This document shows, piece by piece, positions 17,417 through 26,872 of a stretch of DNA of 64,000 nt. The first letter of the stretch is position 1; each line of letters begins with the position of its first letter. A program made the position numbers and the translations under genes. A model generated the notes under the pieces. That model was given only the letters and a program-made list of their open reading frames with translations. It ran no database searches and was not told the origin of the DNA. Location of the stretch: positions 5,456,001 through 5,520,000 of the forward strand of contig OZ244825.1 of assembly GCA_965220385.1 (NCBI GenBank), in the 5' to 3' direction. The DNA comes from PCPOR2b sp965220385. GTDB taxonomy: Bacteria > Poribacteria > WGA-4E > PCPOR2b.

Positions 17417-18487
17417 ATGCCTGAAATTCGAGTCGCTGTTGTCGGTATTGGAAACTGCGCGTCTTCTCTGCTTCAAGGTATTGAATACTATCGAAACGCC
17501 AAAGACGGTGAATTCGTTCCCGGTCTGATGCACGTTAAGTTCGGATCCTACCATGTGAGTGATGTTAAAGTTGTTGCAGCTTTTGATGTTGATAAGAATA
17601 AAGTCGGGCTGGATGTCGCCGATGCAATTTTTGCCGAAATTAATAACACCATAAAATTCTCAGATGTGCCGAAGACCGGTGTGATTGTCCAGCGTGGAGC
17701 CACGATGGATGGGTTTGCCAAATACTACCATGAGACGGTCGATGAATCGCCCGCTGAAGTCGTTGATGTGGCTGATGTCCTGCGCGAAACTCAAGCCGAT
17801 ATTCTCATTAATTATCTGCCCGTCGGCAGCGAGGAAGCGACGAAATGGTATGTGGCACAGGCGTTGGACGCCGGTTGCGCTGTCGTGAATTGTATGCCGG
17901 TATTCATCGCAAAAAATGACGAATGGCGTGCAAAGTTTGAAGCGGCAGGCTTACCCATCGTTGGAGACGATATTAAGGCGCAATTCGGTGCGACTATCGT
18001 TCACCGTGCGCTGGCAAAATTGATGAGTGACCGTGGCGTTAAACTTGAACGGACCTCTCAACTGAACGTTGGTGGGAATATGGACTTCAAAAATATGTTG
18101 GAAAAGGAACGACTGGAGTCCAAGCGCATCTCCAAAACGGATGCAGTTGTTTCCCAAGTCAACCATGAAGTTGCACCGAAAAATGTCTACATCGGTCCCA
18201 GCGATTATGTCCCCTTCCTCGAAGATCGAAAGTGGTGTTATCTCTATATCGAAGGAACGGAATTCGGTGATATTCCTGTCCGCGCTGAAGTCAAATTAGA
18301 GGTGTGGGATTCGCCCAATTCGGCGGGTGTGGCGATCGATGCAATTCGTTGTTGCAAAATTGCGCGAGACCGAGGTATTAGCGGCGCACTCTATGGTCCA
18401 AGTGCTTATTTCATGAAGTCGCCACCGCATCAGTATGCCGATGCTGAAGCCTTGGCAATGGTGGAAGATTTTATCAGTGGCAGGTAA
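17417..18487 (+). CDS. ino1: Inositol-3-phosphate synthase (actinobacterial/archaeal type)
   Basis: 356 residues. Starts VAVVGIGNCASSLLQGIEYY, the NAD-binding motif of the short Ino1 form known from Mycobacterium and archaea; later GDDIKAQFGATIVHRAL and SQLNVGGNMDFKNM carry catalytic-site lysines of the family. Converts glucose 6-phosphate to myo-inositol 3-phosphate, a precursor for inositol lipids or osmolytes such as di-inositol phosphate. Strong ribosome binding site AAGGAGGATAAC; followed by an intrinsic terminator. Its presence fits inositol-handling oxidoreductases and isomerases elsewhere in the window. Confidence 0.93.
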   Translation: MPEIRVAVVGIGNCASSLLQGIEYYRNAKDGEFVPGLMHVKFGSYHVSDVKVVAAFDVDKNKVGLDVADAIFAEINNTIKFSDVPKTGVIVQRGATMDGFAKYYHETVDESPAEVVDVADVLRETQADILINYLPVGSEEATKWYVAQALDAGCAVVNCMPVFIAKNDEWRAKFEAAGLPIVGDDIKAQFGATIVHRALAKLMSDRGVKLERTSQLNVGGNMDFKNMLEKERLESKRISKTDAVVSQVNHEVAPKNVYIGPSDYVPFLEDRKWCYLYIEGTEFGDIPVRAEVKLEVWDSPNSAGVAIDAIRCCKIARDRGISGALYGPSAYFMKSPPHQYADAEALAMVEDFISGR

Positions 18488-18520
18488 GCGGTTTAGCGAA
18501 CTGCTTGTAGTTAAATCCGT

Positions 18521-18555
18521 GGGAAAGCATAGCCAAATTTTGCTTTCCCATTTTT
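18521..18555 (+). terminator. Intrinsic terminator after ino1
   Basis: Nine-bp perfect stem GGGAAAGCA / TGCTTTCCC followed by ATTTTT. Confidence 0.8.
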
Positions 18556-18583
18556 ATTGTTTGTTTTGGTAAAGGAGTCCGAA

Positions 18584-18934
18584 ATGTCACATTTTCGTGC
18601 TGTTCATACGATTGAACTAAAGCCGTATGTTGAACGCGAACAGTTTGAGGATTTCATGCTGCATCAATTTCTACCTACAATTCGTTCACTTCCTGGCTGC
18701 CTTAACGTTGAATTGCTCAAGGGTTACAAGGGAGACCTTATCGGCGTTGCACAATCCGAACACGACTATGTCTGGATGACACTCTGGGAAAGCGTAGAGG
18801 CAAATAATGCGGTCTGGTCTAAAGAAGGTGTCCACCACACGCCGGACGAGATATTGGACATTAACGCCAAACTCCATTACTATGCGGCGAACTATTCGCT
18901 AATCGGTGGATTCACTGTCGAAGCCACGGTCTAA
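18584..18934 (+). CDS. Small dimeric alpha/beta-barrel protein (ABM-like), function unknown
   Basis: 116 residues from the ATG at 18584, which follows AAAGGAGTCC; a few upstream in-frame codons lie in the terminator tail and are not used. The pattern of FRAVHTIELKPYVEREQFEDF, SLPGCLNVELLKGYKG and DYVWMTLWESVEA is like the ferredoxin-like dimeric barrels of antibiotic-biosynthesis monooxygenase and related stress proteins. No catalytic residues can be assigned. Stands alone. Confidence 0.6.
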   Translation: MSHFRAVHTIELKPYVEREQFEDFMLHQFLPTIRSLPGCLNVELLKGYKGDLIGVAQSEHDYVWMTLWESVEANNAVWSKEGVHHTPDEILDINAKLHYYAANYSLIGGFTVEATV

Positions 18935-19088
18935 GGCACAGGGCACAATGCGATTGTATCTGTTCCCACCTTCAGCCTTGTGATATATTGAACCTACTCC
19001 CATCACCATCGGTGATCCGTAAAATCGCTCAACTCAACGGGGCGTTCGTGGAACACTGATCACATATTTACCTGTTGGAGATTTCACT

Positions 19089-19793
19089 ATGAATATTCTT
19101 ATCACCTCAGCTGCTTCTGATTTGGCGCAAGGATTAGCCAACGCACTGTCCGGTGAACATCAAATTCGTTTGACAGATCTGATTGATGTCGAAACTGACT
19201 TTGAATTTGTGCGTAGTAACCTTGGGCATGATGAGGGGACAAACACACTCGTTCAGGGGATAGACGCTATTGTGCACGTAGCACAGCTGCCACCTTCCGT
19301 TCTGTCAGGATCGAACCAACCGGAGAACTCAGAAATTGACTTCCAAACACGCTGCACCTACAACCTCCTGATGGCAGCGACCGAAGAGAACGTTCCCCGC
19401 GCTGTCTATGCAAGCACCCTTCAACTCTTTGATTCGCATGACGAAGATTGGACGGTCACTGAAATATGGCGTCCGCGTCCCGCAACGGACGCGGCAATTT
19501 TATCAAAGTATCTCGGTGAGTTTACCTGTCGAGAATTTGCTCGCGAAGGACGCATGAATATCGCCTGTCTCCGACTCGGCACACTGGTCACGGCGGATGC
19601 AGCGGCAAATCAACCCTTCGACTCGACATGGCTTGAGATGAACGATGCGATTCACGCCTTTGAATGTGCCCTCGCCACTTCTGGTGAAAGAAGGTGGGAA
19701 ATCTATCACATCCAGTCAGAATTTCCCAATTCACGCTTCTTCATCAACAAAGCAAAAACATCGCTCGAATTTAACCCCCAATTCTCGGTTTAG
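19089..19793 (+). CDS. Degenerate NAD-dependent epimerase/dehydratase-like (SDR) protein
   Basis: 234 residues with an extended-SDR layout: DAIVHVAQLPP, a YNLLMAATEENVPRAVYAST strand and SKYLGEFTCREFA. Two hallmarks are missing. The GxxGxxG loop is replaced by TSAASDLA at residues 6-13, and the catalytic Tyr of YxxxK is Ala136 (Lys140 is kept). It may therefore be an inactive partner of the intact SDR encoded 10 bp downstream, with which it shares an operon, or it may use a different chemistry. Confidence 0.75.
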   Translation: MNILITSAASDLAQGLANALSGEHQIRLTDLIDVETDFEFVRSNLGHDEGTNTLVQGIDAIVHVAQLPPSVLSGSNQPENSEIDFQTRCTYNLLMAATEENVPRAVYASTLQLFDSHDEDWTVTEIWRPRPATDAAILSKYLGEFTCREFAREGRMNIACLRLGTLVTADAAANQPFDSTWLEMNDAIHAFECALATSGERRWEIYHIQSEFPNSRFFINKAKTSLEFNPQFSV

Positions 19794-19803
19794 GAGGTGA
19801 GGT

Positions 19804-20535
19804 ATGAAGGTATTGATTTTAGGTGGACACGGCTATTTGGGACCCCATGTTGAAAAAGCGCTGGAGCCATACTACCAACTCCGCATCACGGATATCAAGC
19901 CGATTGACACAAAACATGAATCTATGCAGATTGATGTCTCATCCTTGGACGAAGTCATGCGAGCAGCTGAAGGAATGGACGCAATCATTAACTGTTCTGT
20001 TCTTCGCCATGACCGTCAAATCGCCTTCGACGTGAGTACGCGCGGCTGCTACAACACAATGCGAGCAGCAGTTGAACACGATATTCGAAGGGTCATCAAT
20101 ACAGGACCACACTTTACAATCACAGGACCAACCTACGAACACTACGATTATGAGATAGATCCAGACGTCCCTCCCCAACCGGGAACAGGTTTATACCCAA
20201 TTACGAAAGGACTCGGACAGGAAATTTGTAAAGTCTTTACCGAGCACTACGACATTTACGTCCTCTGCTATCTCTTTTACAACTTTCGCCCTGACGATGA
20301 TCCGGCTGAAGGCACAGACCTCACTCCATTCTCGGTGTCTTGGCGAGATGCGGGGGAGGCGTTCCGTCTCGGTTTAGAAATTGACCTCGACACGCTCCCG
20401 TCACGGTGCGAGGTATTTAGTATCTTCACCGACCTGCCCCATCAGCGGTTCACCAATCATAAGGCAAAGCGGATTCTCGGTTTCGCCCCACGGGACCGGT
20501 TTGAAAAGATCTGGCATAAGAAGCGCGAAGCCTAA
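19804..20535 (+). CDS. NAD-dependent epimerase/dehydratase (extended SDR)
   Basis: 243 residues. Intact nucleotide loop GGHGYLG at 7-13 and catalytic Y131-x3-K135 (YPITK). Shorter than UDP-glucose 4-epimerases (about 330), so a compact member. Ribosome binding site TAGGAGGTGAGGT overlaps the end of the upstream paralogue, indicating coupled translation. Probably a nucleotide-sugar or related epimerase/dehydrogenase; substrate unknown. Confidence 0.85.
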   Translation: MKVLILGGHGYLGPHVEKALEPYYQLRITDIKPIDTKHESMQIDVSSLDEVMRAAEGMDAIINCSVLRHDRQIAFDVSTRGCYNTMRAAVEHDIRRVINTGPHFTITGPTYEHYDYEIDPDVPPQPGTGLYPITKGLGQEICKVFTEHYDIYVLCYLFYNFRPDDDPAEGTDLTPFSVSWRDAGEAFRLGLEIDLDTLPSRCEVFSIFTDLPHQRFTNHKAKRILGFAPRDRFEKIWHKKREA

Positions 20536-20585
20536 GTAATATGTAACCTCTAAGGAAATCGAGCCGGTAAGTTCAAAATGATCAC

Positions 20586-21344
20586 ATGAAAACCGAAGTC
20601 AAAATACTCGCTCATCGCGGCGGCTTAGACCGTGCCCCCGAAAATACAGTTGCTTCCTTCAGGCAAGCGCTTGAGGATGGTGCAGACGCCTTTGAGTGTG
20701 ATGTCCGCTTAACCAAAGATCAGGAACCGATTATTGTCCACACAGGTTTTAATGAAAACAGTATTCACGAAGTAACGGGCTGCACCGATCCGTTGAGTGA
20801 GTTGAATTGGGCTGATGTCCAAAAGCTAAAGGTTCTCGACTCTCCTGAACCGGTGGCGCATCTTGATGATGTGCTTTCCTTTGTTAAGGAGACCGGATTA
20901 CCGTGCTTCATTGAACCGAAAGAGGACACAAAAAGTCTCATCCCGCTTTTGGTTGAACGTATCCTGCAATTTGACCTCGTCGATAAGGTCGGTATTCTGA
21001 CCTTTTATTCGCGTAAGGAATTGTTGGTCCAAGTAAAACAAATCAAACCTACAATTCAGACAAGCGCGATTATCATCAACCCAATGGCGAACTTTCTCAA
21101 GGCAGCGGAAGCAATCAATGCGGATCGGATTACCATCGGTTGGAGCCGAATCAATCACTTTCGTCTTTACAACCTCTTGGCACATTCGTTGGTTCGGAAG
21201 ATCCGGCGCCTCCAAGCGAAAGGCATCGCCGTCGAAGGCGGATTTGTGCGAACCCAACGCGATGTCGAGTGGCTACTGCGACACGAGATTGGCGGGCTGT
21301 GGACGGATGATGTTCCGAAGATTCGAGGATTTGCCGGTGTGTAA
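20586..21344 (+). CDS. Glycerophosphodiester phosphodiesterase
   Basis: 252 residues, GDPD fold. Catalytic and metal residues in place: H10-R11 and E19-N20 in LAHRGG..APENT, E37 and D39 in FECDVRLTKD, H52 in IVHT. Hydrolyses glycerophosphodiesters to glycerol 3-phosphate plus alcohol. No signal peptide, so cytoplasmic (UgpQ-like). About 50 bp after the SDR pair on the same strand. Confidence 0.9.
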   Translation: MKTEVKILAHRGGLDRAPENTVASFRQALEDGADAFECDVRLTKDQEPIIVHTGFNENSIHEVTGCTDPLSELNWADVQKLKVLDSPEPVAHLDDVLSFVKETGLPCFIEPKEDTKSLIPLLVERILQFDLVDKVGILTFYSRKELLVQVKQIKPTIQTSAIIINPMANFLKAAEAINADRITIGWSRINHFRLYNLLAHSLVRKIRRLQAKGIAVEGGFVRTQRDVEWLLRHEIGGLWTDDVPKIRGFAGV

Positions 21345-21558
21345 GGAAGCTGTCACCCTTACCATGGACAACTGTTTGTGTTAACAGGTGTAATGCCCAG
21401 TACGCGTATCCTCAAGCATACCGGCAGGAAACTTTTCCTGACGTTTGACGTTTTACTTTACAATGCCGCGATTTTCATTGTAGTTCCGCGTGACACGTTA
21501 GATTCTCCGTTACCGATGTATAACTGTCAAACCCGCAAAACTGTTTAGGCTAAGAACT

Positions 21559-22733
21559 ATGAACGCACTTTCAAAACGACTCAACCGATTACCGCCCTAT
21601 ATGTTTGGTAAGCTCAAGCAGCTTACCCATGAAAGGCGACAGCAGGGGATTGATGTCATTGATTTGGGGATGGGCAACCCTGATAGACCGACGCCACAGC
21701 ACATCGTAGACAAACTGACCGAAGCTGCCCAAGAAGCCCGGCACCATCGCTACTCTGCATCGCGGGGAATCTACAATTTACGCCGTGAAGTCAGTTGGTA
21801 CTATGACCGACGCTTCGGTGTCCAAATAGATCCCAATCATGAAGCAATCTCAGTGATTGGCACCAAAGAAGGACTTTCTCATCTCGCACTTGCATTGATA
21901 GATGAAGGGGATCTGGCACTTGTCCCAAACCCGACGTTTCCGATCCATATTTACGCGACCGTCATTGCTGGCGGCAGCGTTGTCAGCCTCCCGTTACGCG
22001 AAGAAAATCAGTTTGTGCCGAGTCTCGACGAGATTTCAAGGGATATATGGCCCCGCCCCAAAGTCTTAATCTTGAGTTTCCCGCATAATCCAACGGGAGC
22101 AGTAGTCGAACTCGCTTTCTTTGAGGAAATTGTCGATTTCGCCAAGCGAAACGATATCATCGTATCCATGACCTCGCGTATGCTGACATTGTCTTTGACG
22201 GCTATCAGGCACCAAGCTTCTTACAGGCGAAGGGTGCGAAAGACGTTGGGGTTGAATTTATCTCTCTGTCGAAATCCTACAACATGGCAGGTTGGCGGTG
22301 TGGGTTCGCCGTCGGCAACCGTGACTTGGTTGACGCGCTGGCTCGAATCAAAGGTTATTACGACTACGGCATCTTTGCACCTGTTCAGGTCGCCGCAATT
22401 ATGGCACTGCGAACTGATACCGAAGCTGTGGAGGCAAATGCGGTGACCTATCGAGACCGCCGCGATGTGCTGGTAGAGGGACTGAATCGGATCGGTTGGA
22501 AGGTGCAAAAACCGCAAGCAACGATGTTTGTTTGGGCACCAATCCCTGAACCCTATCGCCATATGAACTCGATGGATTTCGCGATGAAACTGCTTGATGA
22601 AGCGGAAGTTTGTGTCTCCCCCGGAGCAGGGTTTGGACACAACGGAGAGGGATATATCCGAATTGCACTTGTCGAAAACGAAGACCGCATCCGCCAAGCT
22701 GTGAGACAGATACGGCGAGCGTTGTTTAAGTAA
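21559..22733 (+). pseudogene. Class I/II aminotransferase (LL-DAP aminotransferase-like), frameshifted
   Basis: The reading frame from 21559 gives a normal N-terminal half: IDVIDLGMGNPDRPTPQHIV, RYSASRGIYNLRREVSWYY, and FPHNPTGAVVELAFFEEIV. Near 22162-22167 it loses one base, and the rest of the protein continues in the next frame as HDLAYADIVFDGYQAPSFLQ, then ISLSKSYNMAGWR with the PLP lysine, to the stop at 22733. The joined product would be about 390 residues, normal for the DapL/AlaC-type family. Either a real recent pseudogene or a single-base assembly error; all motifs on both sides are well preserved, which favours a very recent change. Confidence 0.85.
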
Positions 22734-22784
22734 CGCACATTTTCAAGCTGCATACCAATCGGACACGGATATTGAGGCAGCCTT

Positions 22785-23594
22785 ATGGTCAATACAGAGC
22801 AGCTATCACAGATTTTTTCTGGGACCAATGGTATCATAGCGACTTATTTTTTCGGGTCACAGGTCAGCGGAAAGACCGATGCCTTCAGCGATTACGACTT
22901 TGCTGTGCTGCTACCGGTACACTGGTCCAAAGATAAACGATGGACTCTGATTGGGGAATTACTTGATAAAGCGTTTACAGTGGTGGGGCAGGACAAAGCG
23001 GATGTAGTGGATATATCGAACCAACCACTCTGGTTTCAACAGGTGGTGGTGCATACCGGGAAGATAATTTATGAAACGGACTGCGTCGCACGGAGGGTGT
23101 ATGAAAGCAACCTCAGTCATAAGTGTCTTGAAGCAGGATTGCCCGAGTACACAGATGATGGAAACATGAATAAGCAGGATGTCCAAATTAACTTTGATAC
23201 GATTAATGACAATTTGGAAAAACTTGACACCCTGAGTGGTCTAAGCCGCGACGAGTTCATGGCTGCTTTTGTGTATCTGGATGCAACAGTCCGAAGACTT
23301 CAAACATCTATTGAGGCATTGGTAGGCATTTCCCGCTATGTGATCCGTTCACTTGGATTGCCGTCTGCCGATGCGTATCGGCAGGTTCCAGTCGTGCTTG
23401 CCGATGCCGGATACGTTGACCAAACGTCCGCAGCCATCTATGACAAAATGGTGAGGTTTCGGAATCTGGTTGTTCACCACTACTGTCGTGTCGATCCGGA
23501 GGAAGTCTGCCAAATCTTGACAGAGAATCTATCGGACCTCCAAAACTGGCGCACCACATTACTAGAGATTATTGAAGCCGATACTAACACTTGA
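22785..23594 (+). CDS. Single-chain MntA-HepT (nucleotidyltransferase plus HEPN) fusion
   Basis: 269 residues holding both halves of the HepT-MntA toxin-antitoxin system. Residues 15-100 are a minimal nucleotidyltransferase: GS at 24-25, ten residues, then D36-Y-D38 (the GSx10DxD motif), with a further acidic strand ADVVDI. Residues 135-260 are a HEPN/DUF86 domain with R226-NLVV-H231-H-Y233, the Rx4HxY motif of HepT RNase, whose Tyr is AMPylated by MntA in studied pairs. Normally these are two genes. Here no stop or start separates them. Active toxin would need release or a different regulation. Confidence 0.85.
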   Translation: MVNTEQLSQIFSGTNGIIATYFFGSQVSGKTDAFSDYDFAVLLPVHWSKDKRWTLIGELLDKAFTVVGQDKADVVDISNQPLWFQQVVVHTGKIIYETDCVARRVYESNLSHKCLEAGLPEYTDDGNMNKQDVQINFDTINDNLEKLDTLSGLSRDEFMAAFVYLDATVRRLQTSIEALVGISRYVIRSLGLPSADAYRQVPVVLADAGYVDQTSAAIYDKMVRFRNLVVHHYCRVDPEEVCQILTENLSDLQNWRTTLLEIIEADTNT

Positions 23595-23650
23595 AAGTCT
23601 AGGGAGTACCTCAATAATCAGAGCCTACCCGATGCCGCAAGGAACGATCA

Positions 23651-23845
23651 ATGCAAAAATGGTACACAAATAAAATCCTTTTGAATACACTTATCCTTAT
23701 AATGGTCGTTGGATTTATCGGGTATCTACTACCTTACCCTCAAATCAAGCAACTGGGCCTTATCATCTTCTTAGTTGCGGGAACACTGGTCATGATCAGG
23801 GGGGTTGTGAAAATCACAATGGGCATGCGAAAAACGGGACGGTGA
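23651..23845 (+). CDS. Small two-helix membrane protein, unknown
   Basis: 64 residues with two hydrophobic segments (about 8-27 and 34-53) separated by a short PYPQIKQ turn, and a basic C-terminus. AAGGAACG precedes the ATG. No family recognised. Lies 57 bp after the MntA-HepT gene and convergent with lgt. Confidence 0.5.
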   Translation: MQKWYTNKILLNTLILIMVVGFIGYLLPYPQIKQLGLIIFLVAGTLVMIRGVVKITMGMRKTGR

Positions 23846-23898
23846 CCGCCAGCAATAGGTGCCAAGGCGATGATCCGCTAATTTATCTCAAATTCCCA

Positions 23899-24699
23899 TT
23901 ATCGCCGCCGCCTTCTGCGCTTGGGCGTTGGGGTCGGTGTGGGCACAACCTCCTCTTCTATCACAGCAGGACGGTGTGCGGCCCAGTAGAGAAGACAAGC
24001 GCCAATAATAATTATCAAAACACTTGTGACTTGTGCCCCGGTCAATCCAAAAAGGGCAGGTTGATTCAATCGAAAAAATTCTGCGATAAAACGCTCTATC
24101 CCCGCCAAGATAAACGCTCCACCCAATAGCCATCCTGGCATATCTTCCTTCTGCTTGCGAATAGACCACAGCAATCCAAAACCGATCAGCGACATCCCTG
24201 TTTCATAAAGTGGTGTCGGATGGACGGGGATATCCGTTGGCACAGTGCCGTTAGGAAATGCCATCGCCCACGGCAAATCTGAGGGTGGGCCATAATCCCC
24301 ATCTCCAGCGAGGAAGCATCCGATTCGCCCAATCCCATATCCGAGCAGAGTCGCCATACCAATCGTGTCAATTGTCGGCAGAATCGGGTTAGGGGACCGA
24401 TGGATAACAAACAGAACGGCAGCAAGCGCGCCGATAACACCGCCATACCAAACCAACCCGCTATTTGAAATCAGTTCAGCTATCTCGATCCTTCCGTCTT
24501 GCAGCGCTGAATAGATTTTTGCCCCAACAATTCCTCCAACTGCAGCTGCGAAGATTATCGATGACGTTGGGCGCGGATCCAACCCCTTCCTTGCTAAATC
24601 ACGCTGCGAGATCAATAAAACAGCAAGAAAGCCTAGCGCCATCATAAGACCAAAACTATGAATCGCTATGGGACCAAAATCAATGAGCGTTGGATACAT
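23899..24699 (-). CDS. lgt: Prolipoprotein diacylglyceryl transferase
   Basis: 266 residues, about seven membrane segments. The Lgt signature region reads GYGIGRIGCFLAGDGDYG, followed by HPTPLYE with conserved His/Tyr/Glu. Transfers diacylglycerol from phosphatidylglycerol to the lipobox Cys of prolipoproteins in the inner membrane. The C-terminus ends in an unusual run of lysine and arginine (KRRRRRR). The signature differs slightly from the classic GRIGNFxNGE, as in Chloroflexi-like members. Confidence 0.9.
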   Translation of the reverse strand: MYPTLIDFGPIAIHSFGLMMALGFLAVLLISQRDLARKGLDPRPTSSIIFAAAVGGIVGAKIYSALQDGRIEIAELISNSGLVWYGGVIGALAAVLFVIHRSPNPILPTIDTIGMATLLGYGIGRIGCFLAGDGDYGPPSDLPWAMAFPNGTVPTDIPVHPTPLYETGMSLIGFGLLWSIRKQKEDMPGWLLGGAFILAGIERFIAEFFRLNQPALFGLTGAQVTSVLIIIIGACLLYWAAHRPAVIEEEVVPTPTPTPKRRRRRR

Positions 24700-24732
24700 T
24701 ATCTATCTCTGTGGCCTGTTCTTTCGTTCGTC

Positions 24733-25875
24733 TTATAGTACTGTTTTCAACAGCCAGCCTATCGCTGCTCCGCCAAGGATCAACCACGCCGAATTAACTT
24801 TATAGCGAAACAGCACCGCCGCCGATATGAGAACAATCAGCCAAGCACCCCAGTCAATCAGTGTGTGGCGTGCCAACTCGACTGTTACCGCTGCCATCAA
24901 CCCAATCGCGCTTGCGTTGACCGCATCCAAAAACGCGCTGGCAACCGCTGACTGGCGAAGACGCGGAATGAGCGGATTGGTTGTTAGCACGAATAGAAAT
25001 GATGGGACAAAAATGCCAAGCGTTGCCACAAGCGCACCGGTGGGTCCCGCTAATACATAGCCAATGAACGTAGCAGTTGTAAGAACCGGTCCTGGCGTGA
25101 ACTGCCCAATCGCGACAGCGTCGAGGAGTTGTTGCTGCGTTAACCATTGATACTGTTCAACCAACCCACCTTGGAGGTAGGCGACGAGGATGTAACCGCT
25201 GCCAAACAGGACACAGCCGATCTTGAGGAAGAATAATCCAAGCGCAGAAAGAGTCACCGGTGCAGAGGGGGCAGCCGTGGCTGCAAGTGCTAAATTGGTG
25301 GAGGGAAGCCAAGCAAGACCGAGCAGCATCTTGCCTTTGCGCAGCCGACTTCCAAGCTGCCACAAAATGCCTACAATTCCACCGCCAAGCAGTACAATAA
25401 TTTCGTTAATACCAAGCAGGACAAGCAGCATCACCAAGAAACCGATACCAATCAAAAAGGGTCCCTTCGCTGCTGTTTTGCCCAGTCGCCACACCGCGCT
25501 GAGAATCACGGCGATAACCGCCGGTTTAATACCATATAACAGTGCCTCCGCCTGTGGCACCGTCTGAAACCGATCGTAAACCCATGCGCATCCCAATGTA
25601 AGTAACGCCGCGGGAAGAATAAAGCTGATCCCTGCAACCACAAGCCCTATAACCCCTGCACGCACAAAACCGATGTGAATCGCCATCTCGGTCGAGTTGG
25701 GTCCGGGAATCAGATTCGTGGCACCAAGCAGATCAAGGAATCGTTCACGCGTCAGCCACTGGCGGCGTGTGACAACCTCGTCCTCCATCATTGCAATATG
25801 TGCTGCTGGACCGCCAAAAGCGGTGACGCCTAACTTGAGAAATAACGCCAAGAGTTGTCCAATTTTATTCATCAT
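24733..25875 (-). CDS. chrA: Chromate transporter, two-domain ChrA type
   Basis: 380 residues, long-chain CHR family. Two homologous halves each begin with a KLGVTAFGGPAAHIAMMEDEV or KIGCVLFGSGYILVAYLQ segment; GATNLIPGPNSTEMAIHIG and AIGQFTPGPVLTTATFIGY are the paired PGP motifs. Ten or so membrane helices. Family members export chromate, some probably other anions. Adjacent to lgt on the same strand but functionally unrelated. Confidence 0.92.
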   Translation of the reverse strand: MMNKIGQLLALFLKLGVTAFGGPAAHIAMMEDEVVTRRQWLTRERFLDLLGATNLIPGPNSTEMAIHIGFVRAGVIGLVVAGISFILPAALLTLGCAWVYDRFQTVPQAEALLYGIKPAVIAVILSAVWRLGKTAAKGPFLIGIGFLVMLLVLLGINEIIVLLGGGIVGILWQLGSRLRKGKMLLGLAWLPSTNLALAATAAPSAPVTLSALGLFFLKIGCVLFGSGYILVAYLQGGLVEQYQWLTQQQLLDAVAIGQFTPGPVLTTATFIGYVLAGPTGALVATLGIFVPSFLFVLTTNPLIPRLRQSAVASAFLDAVNASAIGLMAAVTVELARHTLIDWGAWLIVLISAAVLFRYKVNSAWLILGGAAIGWLLKTVL

Positions 25876-26053
25876 GCTTTCCGATTATAGATACGTATGA
25901 CCAATCTGTCAAGATCTATTTTTAGGAGAGTGCGATGCGGATCGGAGTTGTCGAACCACACGGCTAAGATGTAACCTCTCCCGGCACCAGTAGTGCCAGA
26001 AATCGCGTCCAGAGGCACCAACCCACCACCTATCTCCTAACCCTACTTTGAGA

Positions 26054-26082
26054 TTGATTACTGCCCTGCTTTCTGCTATAAT
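26054..26082 (+). promoter_or_regulatory. Sigma70-type promoter for the P-loop kinase gene
   Basis: TTGATT, 17 bp, TATAAT. Predicted transcription start near 26089, leader about 77 nt to the ATG at 26166. Confidence 0.6.
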
Positions 26083-26165
26083 GCCAAACAATAGAGGACT
26101 CTTAGCAGTTTCGAGACCAGCTTGATACCAAAGTTCTCACGAGAAATTACGGGAGAAGAACCCTC

Positions 26166-26843
26166 ATGAATCTAATTTTTGTGGGATGTGAATACGCAGG
26201 TAAATCGACATTAGCAGCAGAAGTCATGAAATGGGCGGAACAGACTTTGGGCGGGACAAGCCATTTCCATGATCATATGAGCGTTCCTTCGAGTGAGTTG
26301 ATACCGGAGGCTCAAGAATCACTATTGACTCTGCACCCCCAAGCCGTGGAAATGCTCCAACGCTATATGATTGAGTATCATATTTCGGAGGCTTTTTATA
26401 ACAACCCCGATCACAATTTGATGGGATTGGTCATTGAAGAAGCGGTCTATGCCCCGTTGTACTACGGTTATGGTGGGAAGGATAGCAAGGCACCCTTCCG
26501 AAGCCCGGAAGGACAGCGGACAGAGATGGCAAGACGCCTAGAGGAGAAAATCCTTGAGCGTGCGCCGGGGGTGGTGCTGGTTCTTTTCAAAGCTGCGCCA
26601 GAGGTGATTGCAAAACGGATGAAGAAAAATCCGCACACCCACCAAGTTGTACAGGAAAAGGACATTGAGTATGTCCTACAACGGTTTGAGGAGGAGTTTG
26701 AGGCATCCTTAATACAGAAGCGAATCGTGCTCGATACCACAACTGCTACTGTCGAGGAGACGCTGGCTGAACTCGTGCAGAAATACGAACCGTTCTACAC
26801 CGATGCGGATCTGCTACGGTTACGTCAGGGTTCGACAGCATAA
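26166..26843 (+). CDS. P-loop nucleoside/thymidylate kinase-like protein
   Basis: 225 residues. Walker A GCEYAGKST at 7-15; later VVLVLFKAAPEVIAKRMKKN is the arginine-bearing LID region typical of deoxynucleoside and thymidylate kinases, and the C-terminal half has a long acidic helix. No clear thymidylate-kinase DRY/DRF motif, so the acceptor is unknown. Transcribed from a well-formed promoter; convergent with the oxidoreductase that follows. Confidence 0.75.
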   Translation: MNLIFVGCEYAGKSTLAAEVMKWAEQTLGGTSHFHDHMSVPSSELIPEAQESLLTLHPQAVEMLQRYMIEYHISEAFYNNPDHNLMGLVIEEAVYAPLYYGYGGKDSKAPFRSPEGQRTEMARRLEEKILERAPGVVLVLFKAAPEVIAKRMKKNPHTHQVVQEKDIEYVLQRFEEEFEASLIQKRIVLDTTTATVEETLAELVQKYEPFYTDADLLRLRQGSTA

Positions 26844-26872
26844 ACAGGGGATGAACCCGTCAGATTAGGAAA

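Noticed and set aside
23842..24129. A 95-codon plus-strand frame overlapping the end of lgt
   Set aside because: Antisense to lgt and without recognisable features.
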